A stretch of DNA of 64,000 nt. Source: Gnetum montanum (taxonomy: Eukaryota > Streptophyta > Gnetopsida > Gnetales > Gnetaceae). A model generated the notes under the pieces. That model was not told where the DNA came from. It ran no database searches and saw nothing but the letters and a program-made list of their open reading frames with translations. The translations under genes and the position numbers were made by a program. The stretch spans positions 163,836 to 227,835 of the forward strand of contig MNCI01020610.1 of NCBI GenBank assembly GCA_015680685.1. The letters are read 5' to 3'. Of the stretch, positions 1 through 11,411 are shown one piece after another (the stretch's first letter is position 1; every line of letters begins with the position of its first letter).

Positions 1-1467
1 AAGGATGTCAACATTTTCTTACCTAGATTTCTTTGCCTAAAAATATTCTATTGATGCTTGCTTTTGTTCAAGCAGTGGGAAAGTAGAATAAATAAGATTT
101 AAATAATTCGAGAAGACATGAACTGAAAAGTAGAATAATTAAGATTTAATTGAGCCTTTGTTTGCCAGTGCAACCATAAGCACTGTCAGGTACGTTCACA
201 TGCATGATAGATATATGGTTATGCAAGGTAACAATTGCAAACATGATATGGTGCACAAGAGCCAGCTATTGGAATATGCTTAAATTCTCTTTTGTCTATG
301 TGCCTTGAGTATGTTGAAGGATGGAAAGTTTGAATAATTTCCTAGTACTTCAGAGTATGATTGCTGGCCATTGCTGCAAAAATTGGTCTTGGGAGTAAAG
401 TTAAATTATAGTGTATCAAGGAATGTCGGAAATTTCGTGTACCTAACAGATAGAGAGCTAAATTTGCAAGTGTAGCAATGCTGTTTTGAAGCTTAGAAAT
501 TGTGTGCAAGTGATGTCTAAGCTTAATTGTCTGACCTGCATCTTCTCTACATCAGAGATTTTGGTGATGTCAAGGCTTATAGCTTCTTATTTTAGCCTTA
601 TGTGTTAGCACAAGAGTTGGATCGGTAGCTCTCTCAGGGAAGATAACATGAAAGACAATATGAAGATGAATTTGACACTAGTCTTTTCTACGGTAGTTAC
701 CTTATTTTTCACAAGGTTTTTTGATTTTGGCAGTGTGCTCCCAAATGCTCGTGTGTTTGGGTTTTTTGTATTTTCTTGTGGGGTCGGAGAATGAGTTTGG
801 AAAACATAGTAACATTAACATTGCTTATGTGTTGTTTAGTTTATTTCATGTGTCAGCAATTAGTTGCATTTCAAATGCTCAAATGTTGGACCCACTAAAA
901 TTGTGCTTATCAGAAAATCCAAAATATTATTATTTTTGAAACAAAGTTAGGTGCAACAGTTAAAGTGTAATAATCTATCTTGTATGATAACAATTTTGTA
1001 GTCAGGCCTATGTTACAAAGTAAAGTGAGCTCCACACAAACTGCATAAAGTGAACAATAAAGTGTTACCTTAGTGGTACAACTCTTGGCTTGGTAACCTC
1101 AAGTCACTCGATTTTGGTGACATTGAGTTATAAATTTAAAAATGAATTCTATAAAAGAAATTCTGAAACTGGTCCAATAGATCCAAAGGGTCTTAAAGGG
1201 ATATAAATAAAGAATTTAGATTTAGTTTCAGTTTCAATGCTTACAAACCCAACCTACCAAGATGCCATCCATATTAAAATCATTCAATTTAATATGTATT
1301 TAATCATATGAATTCTAGAAGAGGTTAATCTGAATTTCAAACAGTCAATTAAATGCTGGCAGCAACAGATAGGGAGTATTTAAAAAGAAAAAGTTGTTGT
1401 CTATGCAATGTCCTCATCTTTGTAATGTTAGTCTTTTTTAAAATTCCAATTTTAATTACTTTTACAG
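1..1467. other. Intronic or 5'-flanking DNA of the cyclophilin gene
   Basis: AT-rich sequence with stop codons in all frames. I looked for the N-terminal cyclophilin exons that should precede the exon at 1468 and did not find them, so they probably lie left of the window and this stretch is mostly one intron longer than 1.4 kb. The only structured element I see is a SINE-like unit at about 1059-1239. The 72-codon ORF at 721-939 has no ATG start and no recognisable content. Confidence 0.5.
1059..1239 (+). repeat. tRNA-derived SINE-like retroposon
   Basis: The head contains TTACCTTAGTGGTACAA, which resembles an RNA polymerase III A box. GTCACTCGATTTTGG at the B-box distance resembles the heads at 13627, 35996 and 56096. 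The 3' end reads CCAATAGATCC, then AATAAAG and a pyrimidine-rich TTTCAGTTTCAA tail. A diverged SINE is the best reading. It is too degenerate for a functional tRNA. Confidence 0.45.
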
Positions 1468-3028
1468 AAAAGCAGGCAATCCTATTGGCTACAAAGGCTG
1501 CCAGTTTCACAGAGTTATTAAAGATTTCATGATTCAAGGTGGTTACTTTGTGAAGGTAGAGATTGTTGTCTTTGATTGATGTGTTTTTTCTACGTGCATT
1601 GTATTTGTAACTCATTCCTTTTTGTCCTCTCAAGTTTTCAGGGTGATGGCAGTGGATGTGTTTCAATTTACCGCAGCAAGTTTGAAGATGAAAACTTTAT
1701 AGCCAAGCATACAGGTCCTAGGCTTCTTTCAATGGTAAGATTTCTTGCTGTTTCAGAGGTTTAGTTATTCAAATGATAGTGTCTTTGATGTTAATGCATC
1801 TGGTTGTGCGGGTCAAGAATGTTTGGGGATGAGCTGCATGTGTTTCCTTTTTGTGCTGTGACTACTCATGTGAGACAACATTATAATGTTACAGCAAAAA
1901 ACTTGTATGATTTATTTTTGTTGCCCTATTGGTGCTTGGTCAATTTGTAGAGGCTTATCTTTATTTTTCATACAAGTGTAATATCTGTGTAGTAAATCTT
2001 GTGGGTCTTTGGGCATAATAAAGTTTCAGTTTTTTGGTTTCTTATTATCTGATTGAACTATAATCATTATTAGTTTAATCCCACCAATTTGAAGTAACAT
2101 GATTATAGTTCAATCCCACCAATTTGAAGTAACAGTTAAGGTAGGGAGATCGTTGGTTGTCAGTTTTTATGGCCGATGTTTTTCCATGCTATTGTAATAT
2201 TAAAATCCTTGTTTACTCGGCATACATGTTACTATGTGCCGTATAAAGAATGTTTTCTTGCGATAAGCTAACTCTTTCTGGATCTCATATAAATAGCTCT
2301 TTTTCCGTATATGCCGGTTCCTTCCATTATTGTTGTCAATAACAGAGTCTTTAGCTAGAGATATCTCTTTCAAGGATTCAAATTTGGCGTTCTGTTATTC
2401 TTTTTTGATACATTGTTCCCGGGTTCGTTTCATTATTTTCCTTGCCCTGTTAGGGCAGGTTAGCAAATACTAGATTTCAACCCTGGACGTACCTTCTTTG
2501 CACGTTGCTTTCTTTTTTCCTCTCCAAAAGAAAGAAAACTTGTTTATCTTTTTGGTGTCTGATATGCAGGCAAACAGTGGACCTAATACGAATGGTTGCC
2601 AGGTGTGTTTCTGTTCCCATATTGTGCCTGTTTATCTATAATAGTTTCGTTACAGGAACAAATGGGAGCTGTCAGTGAACTAATAATGAAGTTGATTGTT
2701 TTCACTCAGTTTTTCATAACCTGTGCAAAATGGGATTGGCTGGACAACGAGCATGTTGTTTTTGGGGTATGTGTATTTTCTGTGATCATGCTTTGATGTT
2801 ACTTTGAGATATGTTTTACAGCAATGGTAATCATGTTTGGTTCTGGGTTCTTTCTATGTTCGGTGAAATTTGTTTTTTGCCGTATCCTGACTTGCAGAGT
2901 TTGACTTATGTTGGCGGAGAGTTCTTGGAGATGGGCTCTTGGTTGTCAGGAAAATAGAAAATGTGCAGACAGGGCCAAACAATCGTCCTAAATTAGCCTG
3001 TGTTATTTCTGAATGTGGTGAAATGTAA
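1468..3028 (+). CDS. Cyclophilin-type peptidyl-prolyl isomerase, CYP22/PPIH type, 3' exons only (possibly a pseudogene)
   Basis: Cyclophilins isomerise X-Pro bonds; the PPIH/CYP22 branch associates with U4/U6 snRNP in the spliceosome. Five exons are visible: 1468-1555, 1642-1734, 2570-2602, 2710-2766 and a last exon ending at the TAA at 3026-3028. Each of the first four has AG/GT borders and keeps frame. Landmarks are [13 protein letters not shown] (active-site Arg, Phe and Gln), [44 protein letters not shown] and the C-terminus SECGEM, as expected for this branch. The N-terminal exons are not in the window. The last intron is abnormal: the expected acceptor before RVLGDG reads GG instead of AG at 2916-2917. 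The first upstream CAG (ending 2897) shifts the frame to an early stop. An AG at 2898-2899 would keep frame but add six residues (FDLCWR). Tyr replaces the usual Asp after QGG. It is either a gene with a shifted acceptor or a recent pseudogene. Confidence 0.85.
1860..2035 (+). repeat. Retroposon 3'-end-like repeat inside a cyclophilin intron
   Basis: The sequence GCAAAAAACTTGTATGAT, then GTGCTTGGTCAATTTGTAG, then ATAATAAAGTTTCAG parallels the tail found at 22060-22355 and 43740-44040. It looks like the 3' end of an unclassified short retroposon ending in AATAAAG plus a TTTCA-rich tail. No coding sequence is seen. Confidence 0.35.
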
Positions 3029-4441
3029 CACGGCAATGCGTATTACTGTTTTGTTTTAAAAAGTTTATAAGTCAACGGTACTGATATTGTACATGAATGA
3101 ATTGAAAGCTTTGTATATTTGGAACAAAACATTTATTTGTAGATTGTGGGCTTTGATTGATGTAACTGGTCAGAATTTAACATCTGCGCGGACTTTAGGT
3201 GGGATTAATTTTGTTGCACCAGCATAGTTTGCATTTTATTTTCTTCTGATACGATTAGAGTCGTACTGACTTACAAACAAAATACCGGCAAACTTACAGC
3301 TTCTTACGTGTAAAGCGAACAAGCTTCTCAAAGCGCATCAATAAAACTATGTTACCATTATTTTTAAGGAGTGTCATGTAACAGTTATGAAATATTAAAA
3401 AGATTTTTTTAAAAAATAACATTTCAAGAAGAATTAAAAGAGTGCTTAGTGCATGTTAAGATCCATCATCAAGCTAGTTAGGTAATATTTTAATAGATTT
3501 TAGCATTAATAATTCTTCCTTGTATGATACTAGCTAAAAATATTTATAAGTTTACTAGCTTATTTTTTTTAAAAAAAAAAAGTTGATTAGATGGAGACTC
3601 AATGTTCATTCCACTTTTTAGGAGGGTTGGTACATGTGTGAAAGCTTTCAAAAGACATTCTTCATCTTAAAACTTTCAATTGTACATCATTGTGCTTGTT
3701 ATGATATTGTTTTAGCAAACCATTATTTCTAAAGTTGAACACTTAAAATTATTCTCATATTTTATATGCTATTAAGAAAGCCTTGGTTGCTTCCCATTCA
3801 CCACTATTTATGTAAATAGCCTTGTGGTCAAATAGTTTTTTTATGGTAATATAACCTTACCTATGAATGAAATAAAACTAGTTTAGCTATATATTTATAA
3901 TATATAAATATAATTTGGCATGAAAAGCTTTTGCTTATACAAAACATCAAATCTTTGGATTAATTTGAAAAAGCTTTTGTATCCTCCTACTTATAAGGTC
4001 AATTTAATGCTTAGATGTAAAGATAGGTGTGTTTGGTGGTGCTTGTCATTGATTTTTGGGCAATTTTTGCAAGTTGACACTAAAATAATATTACATTTTC
4101 CTACAAGCTCAATATTCAAAATGCCCTTTGCATCTAAGAAACAAACTCCTCAACCTAATGGAGTCATTTAAGTTTAAAAGAGCTCATCTTAATCTTAATG
4201 CAATGAATTTACATTTAATCAAGTAGTAGGATCATGTGTTTTGTGTGAGAATTCAATTAGAAATCTTTTCAAATTATAAAACTTAAAAAGTCATATTTTT
4301 ATATCCTATATTTGATAGGATTGCAACGTAATGTGTGATACTCATTTCAGACACCAAAAAAGTGTTGTTGCAGTGCCCAAGGTAATCATCTAATAGGTTA
4401 GACCATAGTCAATTCACAAGATCCTTTTTGTACTTCTTTTA
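3029..4441. other. Intergenic DNA between the cyclophilin gene and retroelement C
   Basis: AT-rich DNA with poly-A/T runs and no convincing gene. The start presumably contains the cyclophilin 3' UTR. The ORF at 3920-4171 has no family resemblance. The last five bases, TTTTA at 4437-4441, nearly match TTCTA after position 13121 and are probably the left target-site duplicate of the C element. Confidence 0.5.
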
Positions 4442-4444
4442 TGA

Positions 4445-4690
4445 TGAAAGCGGTTACTATAGTATTTATTCTAATTATTAGAGCAGTTAGCAGTTACTCT
4501 AGTAGTTATTCTAATTATTAGAGTGGTTACTCTAGCGGTTATTCTAGCAGTTACTCTAATTATTATAGTGGTTACTCTAGTCATTACTTTAGTAGTTATT
4601 CTAATTATTAGAGTGGTTACTCTAGTAGTTACTTTAGCAGTTATTCTAATTATTAGAGCGGTTACTCTAATTATTAGAGTAGTTGCTCCC
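4445..4690 (+). repeat. U3 minisatellite of imperfect short repeats
   Basis: Tandem imperfect units built from GTTACTCTAGTAGTTATTC and TAATTATTAGAG fill the U3 just upstream of the TATA-like box. Both strands are open as repetitive hydrophobic ORFs, a by-product of the repeat. In family A the same position holds GATATCGCG repeats instead. A role as promoter-proximal binding sites is inference. Confidence 0.8.
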
Positions 4691-5280
4691 AAGCCTATAA
4701 ATACAGTGCCCAGGCTCACAATTGAAAAAGAAATCTTTTAGCAATCAAGTAGCGAAACTCTTGTAGTCTATTTGAAAGTTAGAGTATTTTCCAAGTGCTC
4801 ACAACGGGAGGTTTAAGTGTGGACGGATCTTTATTCAAGCATTGTGTACCTGAGCACACCTTGTGTACGGCAATAAAGATGAGCTCTTTGATTCATCCTT
4901 GCAACACTTGAGATTTGTTTTCTTATGCATTTATTTTATTTTATTTTCTTATGCATTTATTTTATTTTATGCACTTTACATTTCTGTTATTAGCACAACA
5001 ATTCATTTTGATCAATTAAGCAAATCGTTAAATTACACAAGCATGACCACTTCGGGCATGCATGTAACACTTGGTAACCCAGTAACGATTAGCGTTTAGT
5101 AACCCCAGCAATGTTGCACTAGTTCAGGATATGTACGGCAAGTGGGAATGGATGTTGGTGTTAGGATTAGTTAGAACTTAGTTAATGAGTAGTTAAGTTG
5201 AATTAGTCACTTAGTTACCTCTCTCCTTCCCTACTAGCACAAGACATAAAAACATAAAAGCTATAAAAATCATATGCCTC

Positions 5281-5321
5281 AAGCTTACTTAACAATACAA
5301 TCGTGACATATAGGTAAGCTT
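5281..5321 (+). promoter_or_regulatory. Conserved U5 hairpin (family C copy)
   Basis: The left arm AAGCTTACTT (5281-5290) pairs with AGGTAAGCTT (5312-5321), ten pairs including one G-U. The loop starts AACAATAC. In the 3' LTR remnant (from about 12952) the same hairpin is a perfect 11-bp stem, CAAGCTTACTT with AAGTAAGCTTG. Families A and B hold an equivalent stem with different arm sequences. Confidence 0.6.
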
Positions 5322-5503
5322 TGGAAGACAACGATCAACCAACTTGTCCTTGTTCCACAAGGGCGCATNCGGAAGACAACGATCAACCAACTTGTCCTTG
5401 TTCCACAAGGGCGCATAAGCACTTATCCTTGGAATTCGATCGAATCATGCATGAAACACTCGTATTCATATGGTTGAGCGTAGGGGTACCTCGCCACTCA
5501 TCA

Positions 5504-5524
5504 TTGGCACCGTTGCCAGGGACT
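5504..5524 (+). promoter_or_regulatory. Primer-binding site, tRNA-Asp type
   Basis: TTGGCACCGTTGCCAGGGAC directly follows the 5' LTR. It differs at two positions from TGGCGCCGTTGCCGGGGA, the sequence complementary to the 3' end of plant tRNA-Asp. Both changes are G to A, as expected from deamination on the other strand. Confidence 0.8.
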
Positions 5525-5639
5525 TAGTTGTTTTTGCGCTTACTAGAACATAGGAAATCATTCACATCATTGAAACAAACCCTTAGGGTTGGTTGAGAAA
5601 ATAATAAACAAGAATACAATGCACACTGAACAGATAAGT

Positions 5640-7960
5640 ATGTCTCCTTCTTCGTACGAAAGCGCCTCACCGCCTAGCTCTTAAACAGGAAATAGTCGGC
5701 GACATAATACACATGACGTTGATCCACCAGTTCCTCAACAAGTTCGAGTGGTACATATTCATCCTGATGAGTATATACCAGACTTCACCTTTATCCTCCA
5801 TCAAGACGAACAACTGCATTGGTGAGACTTAGAAGGTAACATAGTGTTACCTCCCGATCATTCAGTCCCAAGCATGCTTCTTCATGCTCTCACACGAATT
5901 AGCATACCACACTTACATAGAGAATACGTTGTGCAAGACCATGACTCGAGAGAGTACTGTCCCACAAAGGCACAATGTCAAAGGGACTTGCAAGAGGAGA
6001 GACATCATAAGTCTTTGAAGGGTAAGTGGTCCTAAGATGCCCCACATGTCTTAAATGAAATGAGGGTGGTGAACCTACCTCAGGCAGTCACCCACACAAT
6101 GATGTTCCTCCCCTTGACTTTGGCTAAGGGGTTGTGTATCAGAACCTTCATTCCACTATTCATAACCCAAGTTCTGATACCCACGATCACAAAGGATCCA
6201 AAAAAGGAACACGAACTCATGATAAAGGTGGACATTCTTATCACAATTGCTATCGGGGCTGAGACCGCAGAAGAGAAGGTAGCAGACACCGTTATGGTGA
6301 CAGTTCTCCTTCTTCTTCACCTTCATCATCTCCTTCACCCTCTCCTTCAATATTCGGATGTGGTCATAAAGAAAAAGACCATGGGAATAAAGGTAGGCAA
6401 AGTGGAAGTCATAGACGAAATAGCTAGGAAAGGGGACGAGGGCGCTTTAGAGAGTCATGACATAGAAGAAGGGAGAGTAGGGAACAACGTAGGCATCATA
6501 GACGTCATGGACGAGACGATCACGATGAACTCCTACTCACTACTTGAAGTATGTTAGACATAACTGAGGCTGTTAAAATACCAACAAGGCACCAGAAAGA
6601 TAGTAGGATCAAGAGATTAAATTTGAACAATATCCCACGATTTGAAGGGGGATACAACACTGATCCTCAGAATCATTTACAAACATTCCATGATGCATGT
6701 GCCTTACAAAACATATAGAATGAATGGTAAAAACTTAAGTTGTTCCCACGAACACTAGTTAAAGAAGCGTAAAGTTGGTACCGGTCCTTAGAACTGGAAT
6801 CTATTCGTAGATAGAGTACTATGTTAGAATTGTTACTCCCAAGTGTCCTACCTGTGAAAGCAAATCCAAGGCTGGAAACAAGGAGGACATGAAGCCTTGG
6901 ATGTTGCCATGGACCAATACTATGCACTGTTACATCGTTTTCCTAGCCATCGTTATTCGCAAAGGGATCAACTACACCATCTTGTAGACGGGCTTAGGCA
7001 TGAAATGAGAAGAACCCTTGGGACTTATGCCCAAGGGAGACTATTTGAGCTTAGGTCCCATCAAATTCAAAGACTATTGGAGCAAGTTGCTAAGAAAGAA
7101 GCTGAGCTACGGTAGAGAGAAAGTGCGGAAGAGTATAACTGAGATCCTTCCCTTCGGAAGAGGGGAGTAAGATTTTGTGAGGATGAAGAAGAGTCATGAC
7201 TCGAAGAGATGGTGAATAGGAAAACTTTGCCTATCCAAAAGATGACATCAAAAGTTTTGGCAAAGGTAGATCAAATGTGGGATTCCCTAGACAATAGATT
7301 TCAAATTGTTCTTAAAATAGTAGAGGAGTCTAGAGAGCAAGGTAGTGATCGCGAAAAAAGAAAAAAGAGAGAAGCTGAACATGCACGTAGTAAGGGTAAG
7401 GGCAAAGTTGCCATCATGGAAGAGGTTGTGGATTCAAAAATAGACAATGATAGTGGATGCGAGATATGTCAATATGACCATCCTAAGGGATGTTTCCCTG
7501 TAATCTCACATCTGCAAGAGTTTGGGGTGTACGCACTCAACCCACGATTAAACAAAAGGAAAGCACCCCGAAGGTTACCTTATCCTCAAGGTAACCTAAG
7601 AAAATTCCACCAACCCTTAACATATTATCCCAATGGAACTCCACCACAACTGATTGAGTAATATCAATAGCGGTAATACCTACAATCATGGGGAATGCCA
7701 CCACCAAGGCAATAGTATCCTTACCGACAACCTGACCCATATGGATATTATGTGCAACAGCCAGTCTCTCCACGTGACTCTACTGGTCACGGTACTCCAC
7801 AACCTCACTACCAAGCTTGTGAGTATTATGGGACTCCCTCTTCTAGAGGTGATATTCCGCAAGCATATCATCTTTCTCATCCAGTCGCATCTCTTCCTCC
7901 AATAGCTCCACTACCACCTGCTCCCATGATGCAAGGTGAAATCCCTACCGAGCCATAGCA
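5640..7960 (+). pseudogene. gag: gag of family C, multiply interrupted
   Basis: The probable start is the ATG at 5640, aligning with the gag starts of the family A copies. Recognisable pieces in shifting frames are the N-terminal part (about 5820-6030), the Retrotrans_gag core around PRFEGGYNTDPQNH (about 6630-6800), a segment at 6897-7115 with DQLHHLVDGLRHE, and a C-terminal part at 7209-7661 containing CEICQYDHPKGC, a CX2CX3HX3C zinc-knuckle-like motif. A Pro/Gln-rich tail follows. Gag would form the virus-like particle and bind element RNA. Several stops and frameshifts make this copy non-functional. Confidence 0.75.
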
Positions 7961-8159
7961 ATGTAATGTCACGAGGGCTATTAACTCTCAACCTATTGTT
8001 GGTTCCAACAACCACATGAAGAAAAGACCTTTCTTTAGAACCAACAGTCCAACCAAGCCCTTGCAATCACAAGCAACTGATTCCTTAGATGCCTCAGTAT
8101 CAATCAGAACTTCGGAGCCCCCTTCAACCCAATCACTGCACTCAACACATACAATCATG

Positions 8160-8660
8160 CTAACACATGTTGTCACCAATTGGATCAAAGCTGGCCACCT
8201 TCCTAAGAAATTCTCTGATCCTAGGAGTCCTCTGATATACTTACAGATCATTGGAAATGCACCGTGCAAGGCTCTTTTGGATTTAGGTTTCGGTGTCAAC
8301 TTGATTTCTCAAGAAATGTACAAGGCTTGGAACCTGCCTCCATTGAAAAAAAGCATTATCCATCTAGAGTTGGTCAACTAGTCCATCACTGTCCCATGGG
8401 AACTGGTGGAAGGCATTGTTACCACTATTTGTGGGTGGTCATACCTAGCTGACTTCCTAGTGATTCAGGTAAACAACAGTAAGGGGGACTTCCCAATGAT
8501 AATGGGAAGAGCATGGCTAAGCATCATCGATGCACACCTAGGAATCCGTGATCTTTCCCTAGAAATATCAAAGGAAAATACATTCAAAAAGATCGAGACG
8601 AAGAAAGTTCTGTGCATCACATATAGTGACACACGGTGTAATTGCGTGTAGAGGTCATGG
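8160..8660 (+). pseudogene. Aspartic protease (retropepsin) region of family C
   Basis: The segment LIYLQIIGNAPCKALLDLG followed by GVNLISQEMY matches the retropepsin active-site strand. Where family A has the catalytic DSG, this copy reads DLG, so the residue next to the catalytic Asp is changed. The flanking frames (8016-8381 and 8406-8651) are broken by a stop and frameshifts. The protease would normally cut the gag-pol polyprotein. Confidence 0.72.
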
Positions 8661-8801
8661 TTTGTGCAAAGTTTAGCATTGCCTGCATGCAATCAGTGTG
8701 CACAAGTGATTAACATACAAAGATGCCTGTATGCAGCAACCACATGATAGAAAGACACCCAGTGGCTGACAGCTGATCAAGAAAGCAATTCACTCATATG
8801 C

Positions 8802-9900
8802 ATGGAACCAACTGAGGGTTTGACTTGTGCTTACATCAATAGCATAGAAGCATTAGAGCAAGTCCATCGCCAACTTCCAAGTCTTAACCTTGAAAATATC
8901 AATTGGGAGAAGTTGGAAATCCTTGAGAAATTTAAGCAGGAGCCCCTAAAGCTGAAGCCATTGCCCACCGGTATGGAATACATGTTCCTTAAAAATGGAA
9001 AATCGGTAATTATCAACGCTAAGCTTGCTCCTCAACAAAAAGAAGAACTGTTGAAAGTAATAAATAAATGGTCGAAAGCCTTTGCTTGGTCATATCCCGA
9101 ATTAACTAGAATAGATCCTAGGATATGCTAACATAGAATTTACATTGATCCCTCCATGAAGCCTCGAAGACAACTGCAGAGACGATTGAACCCTAAGCTG
9201 AAGCAAATAGTTAAGGAAGAAATCAAACAGCTTCTCAAGGCTGGGTTCATATACCCCATTGCTAATAGTGAATGGGTTAACCCCTTAGTTATTGTGCCTA
9301 GAAAGGGAGGCAAATGGAGGGTGTGTATAGATTTTAGGCTACTAAATATGGCAACATTCAAAGATCACTTTCCATTGCCATTTGTCGACCAAGTCTTAGA
9401 CACCATCGCAAGGCATCGCTATTATAGTTTTCTATATGGATATAGCGGATATAACCAAATACAAATAGCCCTAGAAGACCAAGCCAAGACTACGTTCACT
9501 AGTCCTTGGGAAACGTTCGCATACAAACAGATGATGTTTGGCTTGTGCAATGCCCCTACAACATTTCAATGACTAGTTCTAAGCATATTTCAACAGCAGA
9601 TAGGTAAATGGCATGGAGGTCTTTATGAACAACTTCTCCACTTATGGAGAAAACTTTGATGAAGCCCTGGACTGGTTGGATCAAGTGTTAAAAAGATGTG
9701 TAGAAACCAATTTGAGGCTCAACTGGCAAAAAAGCCATTTGATGATCCAAGAAGGCGTAGTACTAGGGCACAAAATCTCACACACAGGGATAGAGGTAGA
9801 TCTCGAGAAAATAAAAATTATCCAAGGAATTACCCGTCAATTAAAAACTATCAAAGATATTCAGTCATTCCTTGGACATATTAGCTACTATAGGAGATTT
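8802..9900 (+). pseudogene. Reverse transcriptase domain of family C
   Basis: One frame reads through 8802-9131, a TAA, then 9156-9572; a further frame starts at 9613. RT landmarks in order are NPLVIVPRKGGKWRVCIDFR, YSFLYGYSGYNQI, FGLCNAPTTFQ, MEVFMNNFSTYG, LGHKIS and QSFLGHISYYRRFI. The first catalytic Asp (usual FLDG) is Tyr here, and the usual two catalytic Asp of the palm motif read Asn-Asn. The enzyme could not work even without the stop at 9129 and the frameshift near 9607. Confidence 0.87.
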
Positions 9901-10019
9901 ATTAATAACTTTTTAAAGGTTGCCAAACCATTGGTGGAATTAACGAAAAAGGACATACCTTTTGAGTGGACCAAGGAATGTGAATTAGCTTTCCAAACTT
10001 TGAAACAAAAGCTAGTAGA

Positions 10020-10425
10020 AACACCCATTCTACAAGCTCTTCACTGGTCCAAACCATTCCATATCATGACTGACGTGTCCAACTATGCTTTAGGAGTCGT
10101 ACTTACACAGTTAGATGACCAAAAGCATTCTTATTACATCCACTATGAAAGTAGAAGTATTGTTGGTGCACAACTTAACTACACTACCACAGAGAAAGAA
10201 TTAATGGTTGTAGTGTTTGCACTAGAAAAGTTTAGACACTATGTATTGGGATATAAAGTATATATACATTGCAAATCATAGTGCAATAAGGTTCCTCATG
10301 AATAAGCCAATAGTAAGCCCTCGTATCATACAATGGCTTGTAATCTTACAAGAGTTCTATTTAACGATGATCGATTGCAAGGGCACTAAGAATGTAGTTG
10401 CTGATCATTTATCTCGGTTGTGATG
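10020..10425 (+). pseudogene. RNase H domain of family C
   Basis: FHIMTDVSNYALGVVLTQ (about 10054-10110), TTTEKELMVVVFALEKFRHY and, after a frameshift near 10260, a segment ending ADHLSRL mark the gypsy-type RNase H that removes RNA from the RNA/DNA hybrid. The first catalytic Asp is present (TDVS for the usual TDAS). The shift from the 9613-10281 frame into the 10241-10423 frame breaks the reading. Confidence 0.82.
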
Positions 10426-11411
10426 GGACAACAAAGAGGAAGAGTATCCAATTTCTGATCATTTCCTTGATGAATTCCTCTTTGTTGGTGTAGTGAATAA
10501 TCAATCACCCATGGAGACAAACTGGTACAATAGCATTCTTACCTATCTCCTCACCCAACAAACACCACAAGAGTTAAACCTTAAAAAGAAATAACAATTT
10601 CTTCACCGAGCCAAGTGCTTTATGGAGATCAATGGGCAACTTTACAAAGTGTGTCCCAATTGCTTGGTTTGATGGTGTGTTACTGATATAGATCAACTAT
10701 GAGTTCTCCAAGATGCTCATGAGGGTCCTTGTGGGGGTCATTATGCTAGGAGATGAATAGCCATCAAGATCCTACTTGCAAGATATTATTGGCCTACATT
10801 ATTTCGAGATACCCATCGTTTCGTCTAATCTTGTGAGTGCTGTAAATGTGATGGGGGAATGACCGTTAGAATGGAGGGTCTGCAACAATGGATTCAACCA
10901 TTAGAACCTTTCGACATTTGGGAAATTGATTTTATGGGGCTGATTACACCAATGTCCAGTGGAAAAGCTTATATTATTGTTGTCGTTGATTACCTAACAA
11001 ATTGGGTCGAAGCAGTTGCTATTAAAGATTATACATCATCTACAACTACACAATTTGTTCAACAACAAATCATAAATAGGTTTGGTGTGCCACGTGCACT
11101 TATTTTAGACAATGGTATACACTTCACAGGTGCAACTTTTCTGAAATTAATGCAACGCTTAGGGGTTGAACATAAATTAACTACACCATACCACCCCCAA
11201 GCAAACGGTCAAGCAGAAGTCACCAATAGGGAGATTACGAAGATATTGACAAGAACCATTAGCAAGTTTAGGCGAGACTGGAGCACTAAACTGAATGATG
11301 CTCTTTGGGCATACTACTCCACATGGAAACTTCCTACAGGCTACTATCCCTATGAGTTAGTGTACGGTAAATTACCAACGCTTCCCATTCAAACTGAGCT
11401 CCATACACTAT
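10426..11411 (+). pseudogene. Integrase of family C, cut by assembly gap
   Basis: A zinc-finger region with HEGPCGGHYARR and a CECC motif (about 10700-10850) has several stops. The catalytic core is open from 10859: PFDIWEIDFMG (first Asp), RALILDNGIHF (second Asp), TPYHPQANGQAEVTNRE (the Glu). All three DDE residues are present, so this is the best-preserved domain. The C-terminal part disappears into the N run starting at 11412. The order RNase H then integrase is diagnostic of Ty3/gypsy. Confidence 0.85.

Larger units (their letters stand above)
4442..5503 (+). repeat. 5' LTR of family C element
   Basis: It begins TGATGAAAGCGG and ends CGCCACTCATCA, immediately followed by the primer-binding site. 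U3 is filled by a short-repeat array (4445-4690), then a TATA-like CTATAAATACAG near 4696. R/U5 carries AATAAAG near 4872, the paired motifs TTGGTAACCCAGTAACG and TAGTAACCCCAGCAATG, and the hairpin at 5281-5321. A single N at 5369 is flanked by a direct copy of about 48 bp, which is probably an assembly overlap; without it the LTR is about 1.01 kb, like the family A LTRs. Confidence 0.82.

Noticed and set aside
721-939. Small membrane-protein-like ORF near the window start
   Set aside because: No ATG at its start, AT-rich composition, and a position inside what is probably a cyclophilin intron.
4445-4690. Possible CRISPR-like array of short repeats
   Set aside because: There are no constant repeats with unique spacers of equal length; units are directly adjacent and imperfect, in a plant LTR.
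4471-4741. Repetitive Thr/Ile/Arg and Val/Ile ORFs on both strands of the family C U3
   Set aside because: Both come from the same non-coding short repeat inside an LTR; no start context or family resemblance.
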